Below, piece after piece: positions 1-10,576 of a stretch of 64,000 bases of DNA. How positions within the stretch are numbered: position 1 is the stretch's first letter; every line of letters starts with the position of its first letter. Origin of the DNA: Hericium rajendrae (taxonomy: Eukaryota; Basidiomycota; Agaricomycetes; Russulales; Hericiaceae); the NCBI GenBank assembly GCA_033439255.1, contig CM065880.1:3700541-3764540 (forward strand). Reading direction: 5' to 3'. Under the pieces are notes generated by a model, which worked only from the letters and a program-made list of their open reading frames with translations, ran no database searches and was not told the origin of the DNA. Both the position numbers and the translations under genes were made by a program.

Positions 1-905
1 GGGCGTTGCTGGGTGCGAAAGATAAAGCATAAAACAAACGCGTTGAGCGCATCGCTGGAGATACGGGCATACAATCCAAAGCGAGGGAGGACTGCTCACT
101 GATGATACCCTGCGTCGCAAAGCTGGTAGTCGTCCGCTTCCCGCGCATGCTGAGAGAGCTCCGCCGTCTGTGTCCTCTGTGTCCCAACCCCGATCTCGTC
201 CCAGAGCCCGACGGCACCTGCGACGCCTCTCCTCGCATCGCCCTGTTCTTCTCGATCTGGGGCATCTCGCGTGGCACAAGCGGCAGCAACGTGTCTTCAT
301 GCTGCGGCTGTTTCGACTTTGAGCGCGGCTTGGACGTGGAGGGTGGCAGAAGGTGCAGGCCATTCATGGGTATCGACGGACGCGCTCGCGATTGCGACTG
401 CGACTGTCGCCGCAGATCGTCCGCCTCGGTCTCCATCTGCCGCATGTCCTCGTCGACGTCCTGTTCCAGCCGCGCGCCCACGGGCACGTCGCGCTCGTTT
501 CCTTTGCAGGACGGCCCAGGCTCGTGGGCAGCTTTGAACCGCTTCGCGGTAGCGGGCGGGCGGGCGGGCGGGCAGCGGCTGGCTGGCTGGCGGCGCCTTG
601 GTGACCTGCACAGGTGGGGGATGCAAGGGTTGCGCATGGACAATGACAAGTCCAGCGGGTTGCTCTTCGCCGTTGAGCACTAGATGGGGCATGGAGCATA
701 TATGGGTGAGCATGATCATTGAATGGTACACGAAAACGCGTACATTTCCGTTTGTTCGATGCGCCATTCTGCGTGAAAATGCGTAAGCAAGCGTGAAAAG
801 AGGGACGGCAAAAAAACATACGTCTTTCTTGGGTCGCTTCATCGCATTATTGAGCGGGTTGCTGTCGTTCGCCTTCCGCTTTCCGGGAGGTTGACCAGGT
901 GCCAT
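1..905 (-). CDS. dsn1: Dsn1/Mis13-like kinetochore protein, 5' part only
   Basis: Likely subunit of the Mis12/MIND complex, which links centromeric chromatin to the outer kinetochore. Exon 1 (905-822) starts MAPGQPPGKRKANDSN and ends at a GTATGT donor. A long second exon ends at 100, before GTGAGC. A third exon begins near 8 and runs off the window. Exon 2 holds an acidic and Gln/Ser-rich stretch, then the basic block HRRRSSLSMRGKRTTTSFATQG (split here as HRRRSSLSMRGKR and TTTSFATQG), which matches the conserved N-terminal signature of fungal Dsn1/Mis13. The acceptor of exon 2 lies in a CAGCCAGCCAGC run. Only the choice near 582 keeps frame with exon 1, so that junction is uncertain. The conserved C-terminal half is outside the window. 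The family call rests on the RRRSSLSMRGKR block alone. Confidence 0.6.
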
Positions 906-1233
906 GAGCTTGTTGAGAGTGTAGAAAACCGAGTCGTAGACGGAGGAAAAGAATGACTGAAGGAGAGAGGAGGGAATGGTACGGCATAAGTACTGGCGGG
1001 ACAGAGACGACAATACATGAGGTATGAAGATGACATCATGGACGGACAGAGCAGACAGAGAAGGAGCAAAAGTGGACATAAGAGAACCAAATCGGGACCA
1101 GCAGAGATTGGCGTCGCCTTCACGTGTTATTTCAACAGAGCACCCCAGGAAGACAAAGATTATGATAGGGGAATAAAATTAAAGGTGTGAGGGTCGTTGT
1201 CGTGCATGCCGTTAGCGGGGATAACAGGAGCGG

Positions 1234-1445
1234 CGGCGGGGCTCTACCGGACGACGCCGCCATCGAGCATGCGCTTGGGATGCTGCGTAGACTGCAGGCG
1301 CACATCACGAGGACGCTTAGCGCGAACAGACGCTAGCTGCCTGTTGGGCTGGAGTGCGTGGACGTGATGCGGCTCGAGTGGGACGGCGGGGTGCACGTCA
1401 TGTTCGCGGGCTGGACATGGAGAGCGCGGAGGCGCAGCGGCCTCG
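1234..1445 (+). pseudogene. Decayed fragment of an AKAP7-like 2H phosphoesterase gene
   Basis: Translation gives LPDDAAIEHALGMLRR, a stop, then LPVGLECVDVMRLEWDGG and, after a frameshift, DMESAEAQR. The intact gene on the minus strand at 60.3-61.6 kb reads LPDAAAIERALDVLQS ... LSVGLECVDVMRLDPDGG ... DMESAEAQR. The piece therefore corresponds to part of its third exon. It has an in-frame stop and a frameshift and no flanking exons, so it is not expected to be functional. Confidence 0.75.
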
Positions 1446-1796
1446 CCATACAGAGTGCGCGAACATGCGTCTATCGACGGAGATAATCAGGCCGTGGTGC
1501 AGTAGTCGTTTGGTTACAGTGCTGGGCTCTGTGGCCGGCGCTCGCCACGGCTTGCAGTCCATCGGTACCGAGTTTTGATACGTTGTGTAGATAGATGCAG
1601 ATGATGATGACAATCAAGAGTCCACCCTGCGAGGCCGCGAAGCGCAGAGTGAATTGAGTGCGTGAATCCTGCTATTGTTGTGCCGCCTCTTGGCGAGTGC
1701 AACATTGGACAGCGCGTGCCAAGATGCAAAATGCAATGGCACTGGGCGAAGTTTCCTACGCCGTTACCAAGCCGTTACGCCGTTTGTCCAGATTAC
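1446..1796. other. Intergenic, no gene seen
   Basis: Short open frames only, with no family resemblance and no convincing splice structure. The right edge contains the T-run used by the tRNA gene on the minus strand. Confidence 0.5.
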
Positions 1797-1801
1797 AAAA
1801 A
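1797..1801 (-). terminator. RNA polymerase III terminator of tRNA-Gly
   Basis: Five T residues on the minus strand, about 20 nt past the 3' end of the tRNA, as expected for Pol III termination. Confidence 0.6.
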
Positions 1802-1820
1802 TAATTGATGCCATCCATAT

Positions 1821-1890
1821 GCATTAAGGGGGAATTGAACCCCCGGCGGGTCGATGGCAACGACCCAGGTTACCACTACCCCATTAATGC
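1821..1890 (-). tRNA. tRNA-Gly (anticodon GCC)
   Basis: The 70-nt minus-strand sequence folds as a full cloverleaf. The acceptor stem is GCATTAA/TTAATGC (7 bp). The D arm is GGGT-AGTGGTA-ACCT. The anticodon stem is GGTCG/CGACC with loop TTGCCAT, giving anticodon GCC. The T stem is GGGGG/CCCCC with loop TTCAATT. The internal promoter matches the A box (TGGGGTAGTGG) and B box (GGTTCAATTCC). There is no intron and no genomic CCA. A TATA-like TTTATAAAT lies just upstream and a T5 run downstream, so it is probably transcribed. Confidence 0.9.
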
Positions 1891-1905
1891 GACAGTATCT
1901 CGTAG

Positions 1906-1916
1906 ATTTATAAATT
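1906..1916 (-). promoter_or_regulatory. TATA-like element upstream of tRNA-Gly
   Basis: AT-rich ATTTATAAATT about 16-26 bp upstream of the tRNA 5' end on the minus strand, a position used by TFIIIB in fungi. Inferred from position only. Confidence 0.4.
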
Positions 1917-4370
1917 AGATCTTTTTGGAGACCCGCAGGTGACAATCTCATATTGGTATGCTTGCTACCCACAAACCAGCTTCCCTTCAAAATGACGAAG
2001 GTACTGTTGTCTTTCTGTATATGGGTCGCACGGTGCGCGAGGTGGCGCGTGCGGTGAACGCGCGACTCGGGTCCACCACCATAAGTAGCAACAATACCTA
2101 TGTGCATGCGCATGCGCATCAGCACCATCGTCTCCAGATCAGTACCTGCCACCAGCTTTCCATCAATTCCAGTGCGCAACTGGCACTGTGGCAGTTCTCG
2201 CGGGCGTTCCCGTGGAAGGGCCAAACGTACTTACGTCGCTAGGACCGCGTCGTCGTGCTTGCTCGTCCGCCGCGACGTCATCGCGCCCGCCTTCGTGATT
2301 GTCAGAGGCTCATACACCTGGGCCGAGGTCCCCGCCGCCTGGCAAGTCAAGCCGCACACGACAACAACTACACGGCGGGCTGGCTCTCCATGGGAGATCC
2401 AGGCACCCTGGGGTCGGAAATGCAGATCGGTGGCCTTTCATGACGTCCTTCCACGGCGGGCGGGCTACGCGACGCGTCTGCGATCGAAAAGCAGGGTGCA
2501 GATAAGGCGGGACGTAAACGCTATCGGACATCCGACGCTTCGAACCAGGCGGTCGGGCACGACGAGGCGTGCAAGCAAGAGCACTTCGGCGGACCTGCAA
2601 GGCTGCGTTGGCGGGACCTGCTCGCCTATCGAATGGACTCCGAGCAGCAAGGAGTGATGGCAACAAAAAAAAAGTGTACCGGAAACATCGGCGCACAAGC
2701 CGCGCCGAAGGCGAGCCACAGCGTGTACCGACGGCGTCCATAGCAGTAAAGATGCATCACTCACACGACACGCCCAACCGGGTCTCGCGGGCGACATGTT
2801 CGGCCGCACAAAGCAGCGCACGCGCCCGAGATACAACAAATCGGCGCACAATATATAGCCTGAAGCCAATCCGAGCCTGCAGGATGACGACCCGCGCCGT
2901 AAGCGCCGCAAATGAAATCAGGAAGCAGCAAAATGACTATCGCACTTGCATACGGTATTGCCCGGTCGGAATCGCGGGCACGTATGACGAGAGCGGCAGG
3001 TCATTTCCGACGTCCGAGTGCTGGGAGATACGGGTGGATGCTGCGATAAGCCGCGGGAGCGGGTGGCCTGGCGGACCGCGCGCTCGGCGCAGGGCCGCGG
3101 TTTTGAGGAAGCGGTGTATCATAGGGCGCGCAGGGCTCAAGGCCATTTGCGACTGTGAGTAGACACGGGCGGTGGGTGAAGCGGCCTGAAAATAACGGTT
3201 TACGGACGATGGGCGGGGGAAGGGGAAGGAGACGTGCACGTTCATGGCGTATTGCCAATGGTGCGGCCGCACAAAAAACGCGGGTGCCGGCGCTGGGAAG
3301 CGTCGTATTGTGTTGGGCGAAGACGAAGGCCACGCGATTGGGTGCGCGAAGGACTTCGTGGAATTCGGATACAGTTGGAGACGTCAGAGGACCGTCGGCG
3401 AGCGAATACACTGTACCTGGTGCCAGACGAAGAGCACACTCGCACACGATGTTGCAGGCCATTTCCTCGCTGAGGCCGGGCTGGTGCGAGCTGTGGCCTC
3501 ATATTCGTCATGGATGGCTATCGGGGCGGCGGATGCGGATGCCTCCAGATCCGCGCCGGAGGATGAACGCGTGGACTCCTCGTTTTCACTGCTGGGTCCG
3601 AGATAAGCCTTGAAAGGTGGCTGCGAACATAAAAGAGTTGAGAAGCAGTGACGCATCGGACGCAGGCCCACAGACATCGAGAAGGCAGGACGGGAACCTA
3701 CGTATGTGGGCCCGCGAGAAACACATGATGCTGTGTTCGCTTCCGGGGCGTAGATAAGGACCCTAACGCAATTTTATCGCGTGCGTAGACCAGGATCATG
3801 ATGCGACATGTTTCGCGACGTTCTGACGCGCTTTCCGTCTAGAAGGCGAAACGTTGATGTAGGCAATGACTCGATCACTGGTAGCAGACCGAGGAAGAAT
3901 TTAGCGAGATATCGAGTGGCGCACCCACAGCAGATACAGCGCTCGCACGGCGAACAGCTGGACTTGTACTTTGTCGGCCAAATTCTCCCTGGACCGCAGA
4001 TATGATAACGGTGTTGGAGGATGAGAAGACGAAGACGAACTTGACGACGAGACAGTCGAACGGCGTTCGACTGTCTCCCCCGGCCGGGGATCACCTGACG
4101 ACATCACGACCGAACCGCGAAGGGCGGGCGCCTACGGATGCGAACCGATGCAAATGAGGATCTGTGGACCCGTTCTGAATCTTCTGATATGTGCGCTTTG
4201 TTCTTTCAATCTCTTGGTCCCATTTCCTATAAGAACCCCGGGCCAAGCGTAGATCATGTCTCCCAACCCATTGTCCAACTCTCCCAGTCCATCTATTTCA
4301 CCAGGGCCCCGGGCTTGCATCGAGTCATTTTCTGGAGTCACTGTCGATCGAGACTTCCCTGCATTGTCCC
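1917..4370. other. Gene-poor stretch, unresolved
   Basis: Only short overlapping frames on both strands. A minus-strand exon-like piece at about 2245-2430 reads ATDLHFRPQGAWISHG and ends in a GTAAGT donor near 2242, but no partner exon or family could be recognised. Nothing else is supported. Confidence 0.35.
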
Positions 4371-4374
4371 TCCA

Positions 4375-4380
4375 TATAAA
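4375..4380 (+). promoter_or_regulatory. TATA box of the MCRRI-type small gene
   Basis: TATAAA 89 bp before the ATG, followed by a CT-rich leader, a common arrangement for basidiomycete RNA polymerase II promoters. Confidence 0.5.
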
Positions 4381-4463
4381 TTTGCCTACCTGATCTCCAC
4401 CTCTCTCTCGTGAACCCCCTCTTGCCTTTTGTATTCAACCTTGCCTCATCGCCCCCCCCAGAC

Positions 4464-4872
4464 ATGTGCCGACGAATAGCGTACGTTTCCGTTGTACGAT
4501 AATCTTTTCTCAAGTATTCACCGAATGATTGACAGTGAAGGAACCCGTTGGGCACGCTGTGGAGTAAATCCTCCTTGTCTCATCGCACGTCATGCATCTG
4601 ACGCGACTCTTTGCTGTAGCACTTTCAACGCCACCTCGTCGTGGCCGTCATGGACTGCAACTCATCCCGTTGCGAATGGAGCATTCTCCATCCCAAAGGC
4701 TGCCGAGAGCCAACCTGCATACGGGTACCTCCCATTTCTTTGTTCGCGCCGCGCGCCTCTAACACTCTCGCTTCTCCAGGTGTACGGCGCGGATGTCCAA
4801 AAAGTGATCGACACCGTCAACGACGAGTGCTTCCAATGTCGCGCCGCGGCCGCCCGCTCGCCCCCGCGCTAG
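4464..4872 (+). CDS. MCRRI-type small cysteine-rich protein
   Basis: Four exons (4464-4480, 4536-4563, 4620-4724, 4780-4872) join in phase to an 80-aa protein with GT-AG introns of 55-56 nt. It begins [15 protein letters not shown] and contains [19 protein letters not shown] and [12 protein letters not shown]. It ends in a [10 protein letters not shown] segment. Cysteines and one histidine are spaced as in a small zinc-binding fold: CG-H, C-x4-C, C-x4-C, C-x2-C. There is no signal peptide or membrane segment, so a cytosolic or nuclear location is likely. I recognise this type from basidiomycete genomes as a conserved hypothetical family. No function is known to me and zinc binding is inference. 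Confidence 0.85.
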
Positions 4873-7800
4873 CATCCCTCCCGTGCCCCTCTTTCCACAG
4901 CCGAAACCGAAGTCCTTCGATCCCAGCACGCCTTGCCCGTCCGCACGCAACTACGATATACCCGCCTCAGCGCACGCGCACAGTGCCCCACCGTGCATAC
5001 CCAACACATACCTCTGTACTGTACTATCCCCGATATCCACAAAACCTCCGCTCTTCGTTACATTCGGCCGCTCTGTAGTTGCTTTTTGTGCTCCTGTTTT
5101 CGGACGACGACAAGTAATAATAGTGTATCAATTACTACCATCTGCGATCCAGCCCGCTCTTAAACGTCGTGTCCCTCGCGACAGTACGCGAGGTGAAAAT
5201 CGACGAGGCGGCGCGGCGTCCGCCTTGGCCGTCCCGTTGTATGGATACGCGCAATAAGCCCTGTTCCTCGGAGGCATTCTGGAAGCCCGGCTCGCGGGAA
5301 GCAGAGGACACGCTGCACGTGAGCGCCGCGCTTCTTTCTGGGTTCCTTGCCCTTGGGCCTTGTCGACCATCCCGGATCTAAGCAGGTGGGCGTGTGCATG
5401 TGCGCAGATGCGTGGTTTGTGGGTACGTGTCGTCGGAGCACGTTGAGCGTTGGGGCCTTGACAGTTTGTGCTTACTGTTGACACACATTCCGAAGCTGAC
5501 CTGAAGGATAAATGAGCGAAATAAGAAAGACCAGGCAATTTTCGACTAACAGGTCAAATTTAAGCACTCTGAGCATGTTCCGACAGAGAAGCTTACGCAT
5601 CCGTCCGAAGAGCCTGTCTTCGAGAAACTTTTCTGCTGCTGCTTTTGCTCTGTTTCGGCTTCGCGAAGGCGCAGCACGAGTTATATGCATCAGGCATTTG
5701 GAAATGCGAAGCCGAAGACCATACTGCACCTCCCTAGTCTACATGCAGCACTCCACGGCTGACCGGGACCGCCCGCGCGTGCGAGCCCAACCCGCGCAGC
5801 CCGAAACATCCCACAACCCCACGCTCCTGCGAACCGTATGCCAACGACGGGGTCCAGTACCTTGCAACACCCACGACCACGCGGCGCAGGTCCGGCCCTC
5901 AGTCCACGGAAGCCGAAGGCCACCCACCCACAGCTTCGAGGGTCCGCACGTTCAAGCCTGCATCTGCGGCGCGCGACGAACGTGGGTTCGTGCGCTGCCC
6001 CGCCGGATGGTGTGCTGTTCTGGTGAGAGCGGAATAGCGTCCGGACGCTGCTATGACGCACTGTGCCTTCTTCGCCTGCACCACGATCGATCGCGATAAA
6101 TGCCTGGATCTCGGAGCGATACAGCCACGAGTGCGTGTATCCTCATACGCCCTCATACGCCTGATATGATCCGGGCGCGTTCGAGCGCATCCGCCCAGCA
6201 CGGTCGAGCGACCGTTTCGCGCTATAGATAGCGCGATGAAGTGCGATATGCACGATCTATGATTCGATAAATTGGGCATTCTGGGTGACAACTGACTGCC
6301 ATCGCGCTCAGCGGAAGGGTGCAGAGACGCAGGGATAGCATTCGGATACACATGATGCGTCACATGGGGCGAGCCACACGCGTGTACGAATTGCGTAGTA
6401 CGACTGACAATACCAAGCCGGCGGACAGCCGCGCCCTGCAATTCAGTCGGGCAGATCATGCCTACGCACAGATCCGCCGTAAAGCTGCAGCGGCCGCGTC
6501 CAGGCGCGAGCGAGCAGGGCGTCAAACCGGCTCTTGCGATATGTGATGTACGATTCGTCAGGTAAGGCGGAGGGTGGAGCGATGTCGCGAGGGAATACGA
6601 GGACGGGGATCCCATGACGCACCAGTGCAATTGTCCTTGAAAGGCCTCGTACAGCCGTGATCGCCACTGACACGAATCTGCGCGGTCGCATATCCGGGAT
6701 CTGTCAAGCATCATACATCATGTGTCAGTCCGACTGCTCGCACGACCGCCGAGAAATAGGCGTACTGGAGCAGCTGGTCTGGTCGAGAAGAGAAGGAGCG
6801 CCGCGCGTCCAGTTACACAGATACATACCGCACACTGTTCGTATTTTGGTCGAGCTGTGAATAGCATCGCAAGGCCCAAGAGGCGCCTTCCGAGTGAGCA
6901 TATGCAAATAGAGATCCGCAGCCTCGGACCGGCGGCCATCTAGGGTCCCACGAAGTTGCACATGGAGAAAATGGCGTCGGCGTTTGTCGATGCGCGAGGC
7001 GATGGTACCACGATGTGGCACACCAGCGAGGCTGAACGAGACTTGGCGAGCCGGGGCAGCATATGGCGCGCGGCGGCAGAGAGGCCAGTGACTATACAAA
7101 CCCAGCCTAGCCGGCCCATGGCAGGATCCAAGCGCCATCAGACGAGGACACGATGTTGAGCACCGTCCGTGCACGCGTCAAGACACCAAGACGACGACTT
7201 GCATAGATGATGCTCCGCGCCCGCGCCAGCGGAAGTGTCGCTGTCATGGATCGGCCGAACCTCGAAGCGCATCGAAGCCCCGAGGACACAGAAGCGCGCT
7301 GCGCGCCCGGCTGACCAGCTGTACGAAATGCGCGGCCGATGTGGGGTAAGAAGGCGCGGGCGCGGGTATCACTTCATGTCCCGAGGCGTATTTCGAGGGT
7401 GCGCAATGGCGGCCGTCTCGCAGCGCGGCATCAACTCCATGGGGAACGCTGAGGACAGAAATTGTCGGCGAAAAGCGATATCGACGAAGCGAGCACCTGA
7501 CGGCGTGCGCGATCTCCTGACTGCAGCTATTGAGTTCAGACTCGAGAAGAGTGGGCGCTGGTGGAAAGGGAATCCGAACTAAGAATAGAGCATCTTGTCA
7601 TTCAGACAGGCTGCAAAGTGTGCCTTCCTGGGAAGCATGGCTTCTCTCAGGACCACATAGCGCGAGGCGCTGCAGCAGCTGTCTAAGGCACGTTCGAACC
7701 AAAGTAAGTGTCCTGGAAGGGGTAAGAACCGCTCGGCTGCACCGAGCGGGGTGACAGGGCCGAGTGGCATACAGCAAGCGAACAGGGATGGGCAGGATCG

Positions 7801-8898
7801 AAAGATGCTTGAGCCCGACTGTCGACCTTAACCGCAACTGGAACGTGAACAGAAGTCAACAAATGCTCTGCAGCGGAACATCGGCGCCGGTTTCCAAAGC
7901 CTCTAAGCCGCGATACACGCATCACAAAAAAAAGCCCAGAGCGTTAGGAAGAACGCAGGGGCTCAACGAGCTCCCTGCATGAACGCCGCATCGATTGTGC
8001 TTGAAAGCGATGAAAAGCAAGAACTTAGACCATGAATTAGCGCGGATCTGACAGAATTAGCATAGCGGCGCCAGGCGATAGATTCACAGACTAACCTCTC
8101 GAGAACACCATGTCAATCTGGCTCCTCCGAGAACACGCCTAGCACGGTGGAGACTCTAAGTGAAACGGCCGGAGACAGAGTAGCCTGAGCCAAGGCTTCA
8201 CCTGGACGGGAGCTGCTAACGAACGGGTGGCGCTGGCGTCTGCTGTGGGCGGAGATAGGCACAAACCCTTGGGCCACGATTGAAACTGTCGGTTGATCAG
8301 GATCGATTTTGCTGATTGATGGACATATGTACGGAAGACGAAGCTCCGAGCGTAGACTGTAAGTAGCTTGATTCATACCGAGCTCCACAGACAGGCGAAC
8401 TGCACTGGCTTGAGCACAGAAGTCGAACAGAAGCACGATCAAGCAGTCGTAGAGGTCCAATTAGGAGTCCGAGAAGTATAGAGGATCCCTCGTTGCTTGA
8501 CAAAGCAAGTGGATGTTGCGAGACCGGTGAAAACCGCTTAAGCACGCAGTGAACGTGCGAGGAGTCGATTGCGAAGAAAATAAGGCTTCAAGTAGACCGT
8601 TGGGACCGACAAAAATACGGTATGATCATCTTCGCGTGCAAAGGAATAAAACAAGGGAAGGCTATGATATACCTTTCGTAAACTGGCCAATCAGGCAAGC
8701 AGATGCGCGTAGCCAAAACGCACGCGCACTGAGATCACGTTTTGCAGACTGACCTTAGACACTTGTAGCGCTTGATAACGTGCGAGACGAGTGATAGATA
8801 GGGCAAACCAAGGATCGGCGCATGAAAGCGAGCAAGATTGACATTCACTCTCAATTTACGCGCATCTATTCCCTCTAACGGAAGTCCGTCGCCATGAT
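4873..8898. other. Long stretch without a recognisable gene
   Basis: Many short open frames occur on both strands. The longest is minus 5899-6714, 271 codons, with a Ser/Arg/His-rich composition and no family signature. No phased exon chain, repeat pair or terminal inverted repeat was found by eye. It may hold decayed mobile DNA. Confidence 0.4.
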
Positions 8899-9358
8899 TT
8901 AGTGCGGGTGGTTCTTGTGGTGCTCTAGATAACGACAGTGAGTTTGCATAACCTTGATCAACGAGCTGGTAGAACGTACTCAAGTGCACTGCGGGAAGAT
9001 AAGACATCAGCTGACGAGACTCGGACAAGCAGCAAGACAAACGTACTCTGGTAGTCGATAGTGTAGCCAAGACCGAACAGGGCGAAAATGGTTACGACAA
9101 TCGGCGAAGCAGACGCGTTCTTGCCATCGAAGAAGCGACCCTTGAGACCACCGGAGGTAGGACGGGGCGCAGGGCCCTTAGGGAGCTTGGAGTAAAAGTT
9201 CACAAGCGGCGCGAGGTCAGCGCCCTGGCCTGCAGACTGAACGCGCGATGTGAGCTGGCACCTACACAAAATAGCATAAAACGAACCAGGATAGAAGGAG
9301 AAGCAATTTTGGGAGGCACAAGGCCGCCCAGCTGGCGACGGATAAGAGAGGCGTGCAT
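8899..9358 (-). CDS. atp17: Mitochondrial F1Fo ATP synthase subunit f
   Basis: Four exons on the minus strand (9358-9287, 9236-9047, 8988-8980, 8924-8899) join to 98 aa. The protein reads MHASLIRRQLGGLVPPKIAS, then NFYSKLPKGPAPRP, GRFFDGKNAS, a single membrane segment (PIVVTIFALFGLGYTIDY) and the terminal MHLKHHKNHPH. The VPPK, FYxxLPxGPAP, FDGxNAS and HLxHHK signatures are those of the Fo subunit f (yeast Atp17), which sits in the inner-membrane stalk and dimer interface. Length matches the family. Exon 3 is only 9 nt (TGCACTTGA). Without it the conserved MHLKHHK tail is lost, so it is almost certainly real. Introns are 50, 58 and 55 nt. The first donor is GTTCGT, slightly off consensus. Confidence 0.93.
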
Positions 9359-10576
9359 GATAAGAGCGAGAGTGGTGGTGAGCAGAAGCAGAACGCCGAC
9401 GACGAAGAACGACCGCCTCTATTTGTTCCCAACAAATAGCGTCGGGTGCGTTCGGGATTCCCCGTCACCTTCACTTCACGTTGAAGTCGACACGGTCACA
9501 ATTGCTGGTAAATACCCTCTATCCACGCGATTGGAACAATTGGCGCGACAAGGACTGTTTCGTAACATCGTATGTGGGCAGTGTAGCATGCTGTGACGTT
9601 CCTGGTCGAGTTGATGGTACCAACGACACAGACGCGCCTTGGTTGGACGCGCGCCGCTTCCCTGCCCACCAAGTCTCTTAACTACGGGTAAGATCTTTTT
9701 TTAAATAAGTCGCAGAAGTCCTGACGCATGCACAGTCTTCATCTTTGCTATAGACATATGATTCTAAGCATGCTTGGGCAACGTTCTCTATGCTCCCTTG
9801 AGCCACTAGAATTGTCCTCCGAGTTTGCTCCGAGATGCCACCGAGTTGCGCTGGGACTTACATGAGGATTCTGTCCTTTGATAGCCTACTATAGGCTTTC
9901 ACGACTCCAGGAAGGGCACACTCAACAAGGAAACCCATCATTTTCATGCGCCGTCCACTACGAGAAGAAACATACCTATATCTAACCAGCCAGATTGAAC
10001 TGCAGGATGAAACGAAACCGAGCGGCGCCGGCAGCAGTACGCCCAGTGATGCCTATGAAGATGAGCAATGCTGAGCTCAGAGGTATCTCGAAAGATTGAG
10101 AGCCCAGTCTTCTATAGTGATACTCCCCAGGTGAGTGGAACTTCATGCTTCAAGTGCAACTAGCGTGTCCATATATTCGACTACTTGTCACTGTACATCA
10201 ATTCTCCCTATCGCCATTCTTCTGACCTGCTGTATAGCAGGAGACTGGCCATTTCTCCCTCATTGCCTTTGTCTACCTTCAAAACCAAAGGTCGGCGGTC
10301 TCAGTTCCTTGTTTCCTTGTGCTAGTCGTTGAATGCGTCTTCAGACAGTTCATTTCAGCTTCCGTCATTGAACCGACGCCAGTGTCCTGACTTCTTCACT
10401 CTTCTTGGCGCTTTCCCTCAGCGGCTTTGCGCCCTCAGCAGACACGCTCCGATCGTTATGCGGGCCGATAATGACGACTTCTACATCTCATGTGATCAAC
10501 CTGTTCCTGGGCTGAAGTCATAAAACAGCAACCAATACGATAAAGTATTCGGTCTTTCTTGTCTTCTGCTTCTGAC
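9359..10576. other. Divergent intergenic region
   Basis: Lies between the subunit f gene (minus) and the beta-mannosidase gene (plus), so it must hold both promoters. No convincing TATA pair or further gene was seen. Confidence 0.4.

Noticed and set aside
4641-5078. 145-codon frame overlapping the small cysteine-rich gene
   Set aside because: Its start is the third exon of that gene read through an intron; the spliced model is in phase across four exons.
5899-6714. Minus-strand open frame of 271 codons
   Set aside because: Ser/Arg/His-rich with no recognisable family, no promoter and a second overlapping frame; most likely chance.
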